Assembly: GCF_000411115.1 (NCBI RefSeq)
Contig: NZ_KE150242.1
Span: forward strand, 1 to 64,000
DNA length: 64,000 nucleotides
From: Capnocytophaga granulosa ATCC 51502
GTDB lineage: Bacteria > Bacteroidota > Bacteroidia > Flavobacteriales > Flavobacteriaceae
Direction of reading: 5' to 3'
The notes under the pieces are model-generated. The model saw only the letters and a list, made by a program, of their open reading frames with translations. It ran no database searches and was not told the DNA's origin. Shown in pieces: positions 26,833-34,783 of this stretch. The translations under genes were made by a program, and so were the position numbers. How positions within the stretch are numbered: the first letter of the stretch is position 1; each line of letters opens with the position of its first letter.

Positions 26833-27315
26833 TTATATTTCTTCAGCGTCTTCTAAGTTTTCTATTAGGATAGGGGTTTCTTCTTCAAAGTGAAAAGAAA
26901 CGCCATAAGGCTCGCAAAAGCTGAAACCTCCTTCAGCAAAATGCAATATCCATTCTTTGTTGTCATAGAATAGGAACTGCGGACTTTCAAAAGGAACTTC
27001 CTGTAAGGGAACGCTTAGCAATCGCTTTTCTTCTTCTGAAAGATGAAAGCCATCTGAGCTTATTAGTAGTTGTTCTTGAAAATAAGAAAGTGCCTTGGCA
27101 ACCAACTTATCTGCGCTATCAAGGATTTGTTCAATAAAAGCAATAGTATTAGGGGTGATAGTTTCACTTTTGCTAAACACAGAAAAAGGAAGCTCTAAGG
27201 TTTCTTTGTAGAAATCACTTTTCCACTGATATGAAGCCTCCCAAAAATACGCATCTTCTACTTTTTCTTTGAAAGTAAGAGTGCCAAACTTGGTGATATA
27301 ACTTGATATGTTCAT
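26833..27315 (-). CDS. Hypothetical protein (immunity-like)
   Basis: A 160-residue acidic soluble protein starting MNISSYITKFGTLTFKEKVEDAYFWEAS. The ATG at 27315 overlaps the upstream stop (ATGA), which decides it over the in-frame ATG at 27327. The size, acidity and aromatic-rich composition are like the small immunity or DUF2004-type proteins of Bacteroidetes, but I cannot name the family. A 5'-truncated second copy of its first 44 codons lies at 27817-27951. Confidence 0.6.
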   Translation of the reverse strand: MNISSYITKFGTLTFKEKVEDAYFWEASYQWKSDFYKETLELPFSVFSKSETITPNTIAFIEQILDSADKLVAKALSYFQEQLLISSDGFHLSEEEKRLLSVPLQEVPFESPQFLFYDNKEWILHFAEGGFSFCEPYGVSFHFEEETPILIENLEDAEEI

Positions 27316-27722
27316 TGCTTTAACCAATTAATTTCTTCTTTACTAAGATGAAAATACTTATATACAAAATATTCGCAGGCTTCTTGTTCGTTATCAAAAG
27401 ACTGTTCATCAGAGAAACTATGCCAATCGGCAAGGCATACGACCCATTGGTTTTCTCGTTGCAGAAAACAAGTGTTATCCACAGCTAGGCTGCCACTCTC
27501 AAAAGTATCAGTCTTGAAATAGCACCAAGAAGGGTCGTAGTTTAGGTTTTCTAAAGTTTGTAACAACTCTTTAAAAGATGAGATAGGGAGCTGTTCTTTT
27601 ATTTGGGTTAAAAGCTGTTGTCTTTTCATTTTTTCTTGTTTCTTTTTCTTGGAGAACCAAATGAATATAAACGTCCAAACCAAAAGAGCTATTAATAGAG
27701 GGGCAAGTATATTGTAATTCAC
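27312..27722 (-). CDS. Hypothetical protein with one membrane helix, Imm59-like C-terminus
   Basis: A 136-residue protein. A single N-terminal membrane helix (residues 6-24) is followed by a basic KKKKQEKMKR stretch and a soluble domain with NQWVVCLADWHSFSDEQSFDNEQEACEYFVYKYF. That strand-turn-helix pattern (…W-V…F-D-x-E-x-E-A-C-E-Y-F) resembles Imm59-type immunity proteins; the match is by eye. It is coupled to the following gene by an ATGA overlap. Confidence 0.55.
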   Translation of the reverse strand: MNYNILAPLLIALLVWTFIFIWFSKKKKQEKMKRQQLLTQIKEQLPISSFKELLQTLENLNYDPSWCYFKTDTFESGSLAVDNTCFLQRENQWVVCLADWHSFSDEQSFDNEQEACEYFVYKYFHLSKEEINWLKQ

Positions 27723-27747
27723 AAGAGTAAAATTGTATTTTTAAATT

Positions 27748-27951
27748 TCAAACATTCCTTTTTTCAGGGTCTCTGTTTTCAGGCAAGTATTGTTCTTTGA
27801 TTTCACAACTTCTTCATCAACAAGGAAGTTCTAAGGTTTCTTTATAGAAATCACTCTCCCACTGGAATGAGGCCTCCCCAAAATACGCATCTTCGACTTT
27901 TTCTTTGAAAGTAAGAGTGCCAAACTTGGTGGTATAACTTGATATGCTCAT
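27748..27951 (-). pseudogene. Mosaic of two gene fragments
   Basis: Codons 27951-27817 (MSISSYTTKFGTLTFKEKV...) duplicate the N-terminal 44 residues of the 26833-27315 gene at high nucleotide identity, then hit a stop. Directly downstream, 27804-27748 reads EIKEQYLPENRDPEKRNV, a duplicate of the C-terminus (IKEQYLPESRDPEKWKSV) of the gene at 29061-29510. Two unrelated partial copies are thus joined in about 200 bp. Confidence 0.75.
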
Positions 27952-27970
27952 TCCGCTAATTGTTATATGT

Positions 27971-29032
27971 TTATAGGGTTTTATGTTTGTTTTTTTCAAA
28001 TTCAGCGATAGTGTTATCAATAATTTCTTTGAGCTGATAAGAGGCAATGCCCAGCGGCTTGTTTACATCGGTGAGAGACCATTCTACCAGCAATTCGTCT
28101 TTATCTTTACAGATGAGTAGCCCAATGGTAGGATTGTCGCCTTCTCCACGCAAGAGTTTATCAACGGCAGTTACATAGAAATTCAATTTTCCGATATATT
28201 CAGGAACGAAAAGTGTTACTTTGAGTTCTACCACTACATAGCACTTCATCGGAATATGGTAAAAAATGAGGTCGGGGAAAAAGCTCTGTCCTTCGGGCAT
28301 ACGCAATTCCATTTGTCGCCCAACAAAAGCGAATCCTTGTCCTAATTCCAACAAAAAGCGAGTAATGTTTTGCATCAAAGCCTCTTCAAGCTCTCGTTCG
28401 GAATAGTCTTTGGCAAGGGAAAGAAAATCGAAATTATAAGGGTCTTTGAGAATTTCGGTAGCCAAATTAGCTTGAGGGATAGGCAATTGAGTGTCAAAAT
28501 TGCTAATAGCTTTCCCTTGTCGTTCAAAGAGGTTACTCTCTATGGTATGCACTAATTGTACCCTGCTCCAATTATGAATGATCGTCTGCTTGATATAGAA
28601 TAGAGCCTCAGAGATAGAATTGCATTTTGATATCATTTCAATGTGATGCCTCCAAGGTATTAAACCAAAATCTTTAGGCATCTCTAAAAAGTTACCAACT
28701 TGGTGACTTTTTGTAAGCTCTTGATAATAAAACAAATACCATCTTCTTATATATTTGATGTTGGTAGTTGAAAAACCAGTAGCTTCAGGGAAAGCTTCTT
28801 TCAAATCCAAACTTAGTTGGTTGATAAAACCACTACCCCAAGCCTTTTCGGTTTGCATTTTTACGATATCACTACCCAAGCTCCAGTAGAACTCTAAAAG
28901 GGCAGTATTCACCTTTATGGCTGTTTTGATTTGCGATTGCTGGAATCGTTGTTTGATTTCTATCAGCCATTGGTGATATTCTTTATTGGGGAGGTTTTGT
29001 GCTCCAAAGGTAAAAGTAGGGGCTTCTTTCAT
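27971..29032 (-). CDS. DUF1016 / YhcG-family PD-(D/E)XK nuclease
   Basis: A 353-residue, full-length protein. The N-terminal DUF1016_N helical domain (about 20-170; ALLEFYWSLGSDIVKMQTEK, FSTTNIKYIRRWYLFY) is followed by a PD-(D/E)XK nuclease domain (about 190-340) with the active-site pattern FFPDLIFY...CYVVVELK and then GDNPTIGLLICKDKDE. The family is widespread in mobile and defence-associated loci; its physiological role is not settled. The window holds at least two decayed relatives (26770-26826 and 33555-34024). Confidence 0.87.
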   Translation of the reverse strand: MKEAPTFTFGAQNLPNKEYHQWLIEIKQRFQQSQIKTAIKVNTALLEFYWSLGSDIVKMQTEKAWGSGFINQLSLDLKEAFPEATGFSTTNIKYIRRWYLFYYQELTKSHQVGNFLEMPKDFGLIPWRHHIEMISKCNSISEALFYIKQTIIHNWSRVQLVHTIESNLFERQGKAISNFDTQLPIPQANLATEILKDPYNFDFLSLAKDYSERELEEALMQNITRFLLELGQGFAFVGRQMELRMPEGQSFFPDLIFYHIPMKCYVVVELKVTLFVPEYIGKLNFYVTAVDKLLRGEGDNPTIGLLICKDKDELLVEWSLTDVNKPLGIASYQLKEIIDNTIAEFEKNKHKTL

Positions 29033-29060
29033 TGTGGTTGTTTTAAGAATTTTGATAAGT

Positions 29061-29510
29061 TTATATAATTACACTCTTCCACTTTTCGGGATCTCTGCTT
29101 TCAGGCAAATACTGTTCTTTGATAGTGTCTAATAGCCAGCGAGCCTCTACAAGTTTGTATTTGTATTCGCGCTTGTAATTCATTTTTGCGTACTCTCTAT
29201 CGGTAAATATAGAGGCTTTTTTACCCGTGATTTGCACTTCGGTAATGCTTTCTTTAGAAGGGTCGTAGTTAGGAGGAAAGACGTGACTGGTGTACTGAGC
29301 TCCGCCATATTTGCGTTCGCGTTCGGTGATGTATTCCTTATAAATAGGGATACGCAGCTCTGTTTGTTGCTTACAAAAGTCTTCCCAAGAGAGGGTTTTC
29401 TTTTTCTCCACTTCTTCTTCGTCAACTCTGTTGGCTTCTGTTTCCCAGTCGTACATTGCTTGCAAGAAGGCAGTGAAACGCTGGCGCAGGGTTTGTTCTG
29501 TTTCTGTCAT
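29061..29510 (-). CDS. NTF2-fold immunity-like protein
   Basis: A 149-residue protein. The sequence RQRFTAFLQAMYDWETEANRVD, then YDPSKESITEVQITGKKASIFT and YKYKLVEARWLLDTIKEQY, follows the pattern of NTF2-fold immunity proteins of polymorphic toxin systems: an N-terminal helical pair, beta-sheet and a final YKL...W.LD motif. The assignment is by recognition only and no cognate toxin is visible nearby. A C-terminal fragment of a second copy lies at 27748-27804. Confidence 0.6.
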   Translation of the reverse strand: MTETEQTLRQRFTAFLQAMYDWETEANRVDEEEVEKKKTLSWEDFCKQQTELRIPIYKEYITERERKYGGAQYTSHVFPPNYDPSKESITEVQITGKKASIFTDREYAKMNYKREYKYKLVEARWLLDTIKEQYLPESRDPEKWKSVII

Positions 29511-29515
29511 CTTGA

Positions 29516-29935
29516 TTATAATTTTAAATTGTCATTTTCGTCAAACTCCCAAAAAGGATTATAAGCAACTTCAAAGAGGTAACCGTCCAAGTCCTTGAAA
29601 TAGCCACTATATCCTCCCCAAAATACTTTTTGAGCTGGCTTGACAATAGTTGCTCCTAATTCACAGACTTTGGATAAAACAGCATCTACTTCCGCTTCTG
29701 ATTTGGCATTATAACTAATTGTTATTCCTGCAAATGTACTTGACTGATAAGGTAGTGTAGTATCTTCGGAGAGTTCTTGTAAAGGATATAATCCTAATAC
29801 AATTCCTCCCAAAGGGAAAAGAGCATACTCCTCCATACTTTTGTCTGATTTTTGCCAGCCTAAGTTCTCGTAAAAGGCAAGAGCTTTCTTAAAGTCGCGG
29901 ACACCTAAAGTGATAAGTGTAAATTTCTGTCTCAT
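29516..29935 (-). CDS. VOC-family protein (glyoxalase/bleomycin-resistance fold)
   Basis: A 139-residue protein. Two beta-alpha-beta-beta-beta modules are evident: LITLGVRDFKKALAFYENLGWQK at the start and GYSGYFKDLDGYLFEVAYNPFWEF at the end, the latter with the usual metal-site Glu region. The VOC fold supports lyase, dioxygenase or drug-binding roles; the substrate is unknown. It is unrelated in detail to the second VOC gene at 36282. Confidence 0.85.
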   Translation of the reverse strand: MRQKFTLITLGVRDFKKALAFYENLGWQKSDKSMEEYALFPLGGIVLGLYPLQELSEDTTLPYQSSTFAGITISYNAKSEAEVDAVLSKVCELGATIVKPAQKVFWGGYSGYFKDLDGYLFEVAYNPFWEFDENDNLKL

Positions 29936-29951
29936 TTTTTAATATTTTTCT

Positions 29952-30446
29952 TTATAAAGTTCCTTTTTCTTTGCACCATAGGTGATATTCCTTAAGCCAA
30001 AGCCGCCAATCATCGGGACAATGATAGGTATCCATATACTTTTCTTGTTCTTCTATGCTTAAAGAGTGCCAATATTCCAAAAAAGTGTCTCTATAATGCT
30101 GCTCATAGCCTTGATTCCAGCGAGGAGCTCCATAAAAACTATGAGGGAAGACTGTCCAAAACGGAAATACTTCTTTATACTCCTCTATTTCCTTCTTAAA
30201 AATCTCTCTTTTGTCTTCTTCATAGAATGCTATTTGTACAAAAAGGAGTTTATCGGCTTCTTGGGTTATTTGTAGCTGTCCTTTACTAAGGGAATAAGGC
30301 GCTTCGCTAAAGAAATGCCTAATACTTTTGGGGCTGACCTCCCCTTCGACTGCTTCTATACGCTTATAGAGGGCTACAGGGATAAAGAAGTCATACCCAA
30401 AAATGGGATAGGTTTTACAAAAGAAATCTTTGAGCTTTGAGAACAT
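29952..30446 (-). CDS. Hypothetical protein
   Basis: A 164-residue soluble protein rich in aromatic residues (Trp, Tyr, Phe), e.g. FGYDFFIPVALYKRIEAVEGEVSP and WRLWLKEYHLWCKEKG at the end. There is no signal peptide or membrane helix. I do not recognise the family. It sits 9 bp downstream of the MmcQ-like gene and 16 bp upstream of the VOC gene, in one long minus-strand unit. Confidence 0.6.
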   Translation of the reverse strand: MFSKLKDFFCKTYPIFGYDFFIPVALYKRIEAVEGEVSPKSIRHFFSEAPYSLSKGQLQITQEADKLLFVQIAFYEEDKREIFKKEIEEYKEVFPFWTVFPHSFYGAPRWNQGYEQHYRDTFLEYWHSLSIEEQEKYMDTYHCPDDWRLWLKEYHLWCKEKGTL

Positions 30447-30455
30447 AATCTTGAA

Positions 30456-30809
30456 TTAACTAATTAACACTTCTCTTTCTTTCTTGGGGACTTTGGCAAG
30501 TACTTGGTCGTAAGAGTGCTGTATCATCTCCTTGATAAGGGTAGGGGGTAAGCCTTCTAAAAGCACAGTATTCCAATGTTTTTTGTTGAGGTGGTAGCCC
30601 GCTATAATCTTGTCGGGGTATTGCTCGCGGAGTTCTATCGCGCGCTCGGGGTCGCACTTGAGGCTCACACTTACAGGGAAACGCTCCAGATTGGTAAGGG
30701 CAAATATACGATTACAAATGCGGAATACCAAGAAACCCTCGCCAAAAGGCATATCCTCCGTAGCGAAAGGCATAGAAAGACAACTGTCTCTAAGTTCTTC
30801 TAAGTTCAT
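30456..30809 (-). CDS. MmcQ/YjbR-family protein
   Basis: A 117-residue protein of normal family length. The start MNLEELRDSCLSMPFATEDMPFGEGFLVFRI and the following VSLKCDPERAIELREQYPDKIIAGYHLNKKHWNTV are diagnostic of the MmcQ/YjbR (CyaY-like fold, double-wing) family. Members are small DNA-binding-like proteins without a settled role. Confidence 0.85.
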   Translation of the reverse strand: MNLEELRDSCLSMPFATEDMPFGEGFLVFRICNRIFALTNLERFPVSVSLKCDPERAIELREQYPDKIIAGYHLNKKHWNTVLLEGLPPTLIKEMIQHSYDQVLAKVPKKEREVLIS

Positions 30810-30867
30810 TTTATTTAGATAAAAGATTTCAGTAATTAGTTATTAGGTTTCAGATCATATAAAACTC

Positions 30868-31728
30868 CTATATATTCACACACATTACAGATAAGTCTTT
30901 TTCCTTATTGCGGACAATGCTATAGAAACGTTCTTTATACCAAAGCATCTGTTGCTCGTAATCAATAGTGTATTTGCCAATGTCTAATGAATGAATGATC
31001 TCTCCAGTTAAGGCATTTATAAGCATAGGCTTTTGTTTTTTATCACTTATAATGATACATTCTCCACTTCGTACAAAGTGTACGGTTTGTCCTGTATTAT
31101 AACTAAATACAGTTTGTCCGTTATTTAGTGAAACCCCATAAAAATAGCCTCCTTTACCTGCTGTACCAAAGTATAAGATATCGTTATATTCCTCTACTTC
31201 AGTGTAAAGATAAGCAGAGAGTTTGTATTTCCAAAGTGTTTTTTGGTTCTGTTTATCTCGGCAGCTCATCATAAAGGGAGATTGCATAAAAACTTCTTTA
31301 TCTCCAAAAGAATAGACTTTCGCATCATTGAAAATTCGCTTTTGAGGAATACAGCAGAAAGACAGTTCTATTACTTCATTTTCAGTAATTTCAAATACCT
31401 TATTAGTTACAAAAATGTTGTCGAGTTTATAGTATTCAATGAGTATAAAAAGTCGTTCACCTTCCCGATAATAGTAAGCATCACTTCTATAACAAGGTTC
31501 ATCTTCCTCAAAGGAGAAAGAAAGTCGTTTTTGTGATGTAAAATCTTCTGAAAAGATATCTACAAGAATATGACGATCTACATACACTCCGTTTTTCATT
31601 ATCTTTTTAGAAACATCAGCTGAGGTAAATTGCAATACAGCTATTTTCTCCTGAAAAGGGACGATATCTATCACCCTATAATGGCGAAAAGGGTTGTTAA
31701 AGGTGTTTAAGGTATGGTAGCTTGTCAT
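30868..31728 (-). CDS. Hypothetical protein, probable beta-propeller
   Basis: A 286-residue protein without signal peptide. The sequence is strand-rich, and the second half has PQQ/quinoprotein-like blades (LYFGTAGKGGYFYGVSLNNGQTVFSYNTGQTVHFV, IISDKKQKPMLINALTGEIIHSLDIG). A propeller fold is inferred from this pattern; the function is unknown. It lies 6 bp downstream of the ankyrin gene. Confidence 0.6.
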   Translation of the reverse strand: MTSYHTLNTFNNPFRHYRVIDIVPFQEKIAVLQFTSADVSKKIMKNGVYVDRHILVDIFSEDFTSQKRLSFSFEEDEPCYRSDAYYYREGERLFILIEYYKLDNIFVTNKVFEITENEVIELSFCCIPQKRIFNDAKVYSFGDKEVFMQSPFMMSCRDKQNQKTLWKYKLSAYLYTEVEEYNDILYFGTAGKGGYFYGVSLNNGQTVFSYNTGQTVHFVRSGECIIISDKKQKPMLINALTGEIIHSLDIGKYTIDYEQQMLWYKERFYSIVRNKEKDLSVMCVNI

Positions 31729-31734
31729 ATATTA

Positions 31735-32799
31735 CTAAAAAATCTTATCAATTTGTGCGGAAGGGTTTGCCATAAACTCGTCAAAGGTACAAAGTTCGGT
31801 AAAAGTTCCGTGTTCGTAATCGGCAAAGGCGAGTTTTTTGTTCTTAGGATACCATACCAAAAAGCCTTCAGCGCCATACTTATCCGCATCGGATAGCAGA
31901 TCAAGGAATTTCCTATTTTTCCACTTTACTTCCTTGACATCACTCAGCGGGGCAAACTCCACAAAGCTGGTATATTTGCATTCGGGCAATGGAATACGCC
32001 TATCGGTAGCGCGCATTCGGGCAATGAGTCCTTCGGGAAGTTTGTAGGCTTTTAAGGCTCGCAAGCGCTCTTCCTCGTCGTGCCACTGGGCAGGCTCTAC
32101 CGATTTGATATACTCAGCGACCGCTTTCTGCTTGTTGCGCAAGGCGTAATGATAGGCACGCTCGCCGTATTTATCCTTGTAGGAAAGGTCGGCACCCAGC
32201 TCAATGAGTCGTTTTACCAAGGCAAGGTTACCTTTTGAGGCAGCTATTTGTAAGGGTGAGGCATTGTAAGGATATACCATATTAGGCTCACAATAGTTTA
32301 CATCAAATCCGTGAGCGATAAGGTAGTCAGCCAGTTTACACATACCTTCCGAAGCTACCATTCTCAGGGTTGTACCATCGGGAGTGAGTTTGAAACCGTT
32401 TTCTATCAGCAGAAAAGCTATTTCTTCATTTTTGTTATAGATAGTAGCCTGCAAAGCCGTAAGATGGGTACGAGAATTTACATCGGCACCTTGTTCAATC
32501 AGCCATTTTATCAACTCAGGGTCGCTATTCCCACTATTACAAACATGAATAATCGCTGTTTTGTTTATATGAGCCCCCTTATCGACTAAAAACTCTAATA
32601 GTTTCTTTTTGCGACTGGACAAGGCAAAGTCAAAAGGTGTTTGAGAATAGCGTTCGTGTACACGGACTTCTTGGTTGATATCCCAGCCTTTGGCAAGTTC
32701 AGCTTCCAAGGCAGAAAAGTTTTCCTTACGCAAGAGGGTTACGATTTCAGGGCATTTAAAAGGTGCTTTTTTCTGGGCAAAGATGTTTCTTTCTTCCAT
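31735..32799 (-). CDS. Ankyrin-repeat protein
   Basis: A 354-residue protein. At least five ankyrin repeats cover about residues 45-225 (TPFDFALSSRKKKLLEFLVDKGAHIN, LTALQATIYNKNEEIAFLLIENGFKL, SPLQIAASKGNLALVKRLIELGADL). The C-terminal domain (about 265-354) ends GFLVWYPKNKKLAFADYEHGTFTELCTFDEFMANP, which resembles an SMI1/KNR4-type or related small domain found with immunity proteins. No signal peptide, so cytoplasmic. The role is probably protein binding. Confidence 0.75.
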   Translation of the reverse strand: MEERNIFAQKKAPFKCPEIVTLLRKENFSALEAELAKGWDINQEVRVHERYSQTPFDFALSSRKKKLLEFLVDKGAHINKTAIIHVCNSGNSDPELIKWLIEQGADVNSRTHLTALQATIYNKNEEIAFLLIENGFKLTPDGTTLRMVASEGMCKLADYLIAHGFDVNYCEPNMVYPYNASPLQIAASKGNLALVKRLIELGADLSYKDKYGERAYHYALRNKQKAVAEYIKSVEPAQWHDEEERLRALKAYKLPEGLIARMRATDRRIPLPECKYTSFVEFAPLSDVKEVKWKNRKFLDLLSDADKYGAEGFLVWYPKNKKLAFADYEHGTFTELCTFDEFMANPSAQIDKIF

Positions 32800-32820
32800 A
32801 TTATAATTTGTTTGTATGCT

Positions 32821-33538
32821 TTAGATTATAAAAAATTCCCTATCATCCTCTGGGGTAGAGATAGGATTGTACTTATTTAATAAATCAATATACTCTTCAT
32901 CAGAGAGTAAGGCAGTATAATCACTGCGATGTTTTGCTATAAGATAGGATGAATATCTATTTTCTTCTTTGTTTGCGGAACAAGGAAAGTTTGTAAGTTT
33001 TCTGTTGTAAATTTCTTTAATTACCTGAGCTTGTTCTTCACTTAGGTAAGGATGATGGGTACGGTATATATTGGCAATATTCTCATAAAAATCACTTAAG
33101 GAAGATGCTTTTGCATAAATGCTATATACAATTGATAGCAAGCCATAGAAAATAAAATTCTGCAAGTTATCTGCTATAATTTCAGCAGCATCAAAATCAT
33201 ACCAGTCCTTTTACGATAACAGGAGGTTGCTCTGGTTTTTCTCTATCATAGAAAAAACAAACCTCTCCTTCACATTCTGAAGCAAAAGGCACCAAAAGAT
33301 ATTCAGTTTTGATTCCTCGTTGAGATTTATTATTTTTTATTCTATTTATAATATCTTCTGCATCATCCAATGCCGTAAATTGATCCCTAAATAAAAGTAA
33401 CGGAGGATTCTTTTTTAGCTCTGGAAATACTTCCTCCCATTGCCAAAGAACATTCAGCATCCCATCTTCCCAAAGCCGGTGATATAGCTTGGGGTACTGA
33501 AAGCCATAAGTTTGTTCTATTTTTTGTAATGGGTTCAT
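32821..33538 (-). pseudogene. SMI1/KNR4-like immunity protein gene, frameshifted
   Basis: The first frame starts at 33538 (MNPLQKIEQTYGFQYPKLYHRLWEDG, a typical SMI1/KNR4 opening) and stops at 33197 after ...QPPVIVKGLV. The second frame is open from 33210 and reads KDWYDFDAAEIIADNLQNFIFY, a typical C-terminal half, to the stop at 32821. Deleting one A from GTAAAAGG near 33211 would join them as PVIVKDWYDF. The full protein would be about 235 residues. SMI1/KNR4 proteins are common immunity proteins of contact-dependent toxins. It could be a real loss or a sequencing error. Confidence 0.72.
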
Positions 33539-33554
33539 ATTGATAATTTTTATG

Positions 33555-34024
33555 TTACAAAAATGCTTGGCGTTCTGCTATTATTTTCTGTAATTGTTGG
33601 TGCAGGAGGGCTCGTGAGGGGAGCTCAGTGACTAACTCAATTGTCTCGACAGTGTTGAGACAATTTGAAAAATCTACTTTTTTTGAATGAGCAGTCTGTA
33701 CTGCGTCCAGTTCAATTGGGAACGCACTGCGTTCCCAATTGGATACATTCGATAGAACTGCCTACAAAATTTTAGTTGTCTTACTGAAAAACCACTGCCA
33801 TATGTAGGCATTAGTTCTTCAGCTAAGTTACGGATAAGGTAAGTCCCATAGTCGGCACGGTCTTTGCCTTGTTGCTCTTCTTCAAAGATGCGTTTACCTA
33901 AGAGCCAATACATTTGCACCCTGCTGAAATCAATACTTCGTATCGCATTAGTACGCGCCGTTTCAATAATCTGACGGATTTCTGTATAAAATTGTTCGTT
34001 TTTGTTAACTTGTTTTTTTTTCAT
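33555..34024 (-). pseudogene. Truncated DUF1016 (YhcG) nuclease gene
   Basis: The 116-codon ORF 34024-33674 is the DUF1016 N-terminal domain (IRQIIETARTNAIRSIDFSRV, LGKRIFEEEQQGKDRADYG, SGFSVRQLKFCRQFYRMYP, QLNWTQYRLLIQ). It then stops at a run of seven A. One added A would continue for 41 more codons to 33555, ending ELPSRALLHQQLQKIIAERQ, which looks like a DUF1016 C-terminus. The whole PD-(D/E)XK domain between is missing, so this is an internally deleted remnant. Confidence 0.72.
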
Positions 34025-34048
34025 AGTATTAGTTTGTTAATTGGCTCA

Positions 34049-34546
34049 TTATTCATAATACCTTCCTAAATCTAACAGATGTCCTAAGAAATGCCAGTCG
34101 TTAGGGATGGTTTCATCTTCGCCTATATAATCACATAAGCCTTGTGCGCCACACTCCAAGAGGTCTAAAGGATTGAAATTGTACCAATCATAGCCCGTTT
34201 CGGAAGTGATGCCAAAGGAACGCATTTCGTTATTAAGTTCTTTGTCTTTCATACGATGGAGTTCAGCTATCTGAAAGGCGATTACTGCTTGCGTATAAGC
34301 AAAGGCAGAGAGATGTTCATCTTCTGCCTCAGGCATTGTAAGAATAGTTGTCCACTCCTCCTCATAAGTAGCAGTCTTTGCACTGAATGCCTCCTTAAGC
34401 AGTTCAAGGCAAAGAGTAGGAGAGAAGGGTGTGTTTTCGTGTGGGGTCATTATTCTATACAAAGCCAAGAGATAGGTCTCCAAATCTCTGTTGGTTACTT
34501 CTTTAGGAAGCTGTTCTATACAGTTGTAAAATTCGTCGTAGGTCAT
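34049..34546 (-). CDS. Hypothetical protein (immunity-like)
   Basis: A 165-residue, acidic, helical, soluble protein. I use the ATG at 34546 (MTYDEFYNCIEQLPKEVTNRDLETYLLALYRI). The C-terminus GYDWYNFNPLDLLECGAQGLCDYIGEDE is rich in Asp/Glu and aromatics. It resembles the small orphan immunity-type proteins around it, but I cannot name a family. Confidence 0.55.
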   Translation of the reverse strand: MTYDEFYNCIEQLPKEVTNRDLETYLLALYRIMTPHENTPFSPTLCLELLKEAFSAKTATYEEEWTTILTMPEAEDEHLSAFAYTQAVIAFQIAELHRMKDKELNNEMRSFGITSETGYDWYNFNPLDLLECGAQGLCDYIGEDETIPNDWHFLGHLLDLGRYYE

Positions 34547-34572
34547 AGAGATAATTAGCAAATAAGTGTTTC

Positions 34573-34773
34573 TTATTCATTAGCGTATTCAATGGTTTGT
34601 TCTACAATCAGGTTGGTATAACGTTTAGAATATTCGATGCGTTTCTCTATCCAATTGCCGTGATTATCATAGCGATAGGTAGTTTTGCAGGTATAGACTT
34701 CACCTTTTTGCCACTGACCATCTTCGGTGATTACAGCAGCATAACAACGAGAATCAATACGTTTGAAATTCAT
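34573..34773 (-). CDS. Small YD-type protein, possibly a C-terminal fragment
   Basis: A 66-residue ORF. TYRYDNHGNWIEKRIEYSKRYTNLIVEQTIEY parallels the end of the secreted YD-type protein at 22337-23146 (YQYDKKKNWIKKTESENG...LIIEQKFEYYK). There is no signal peptide, so it may be a leftover C-terminus of such a gene rather than a functional protein. Confidence 0.45.
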   Translation of the reverse strand: MNFKRIDSRCYAAVITEDGQWQKGEVYTCKTTYRYDNHGNWIEKRIEYSKRYTNLIVEQTIEYANE

Positions 34774-34783
34774 TTTTTAAGGG

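Noticed and set aside
33639..33665. Inverted repeat AATTGTCTC...GAGACAATT as a terminator
   Set aside because: No T tract follows on either strand and it lies in the readable tail of the nuclease remnant; too weak to call.
33713..33741. Perfect 14-bp inverted repeat with 1-nt centre (CAATTGGGAACGCA arms)
   Set aside because: It lies within the conserved DUF1016 coding segment PIGNAVRSQLNWT, so it is probably a consequence of the coding sequence rather than a separate element.
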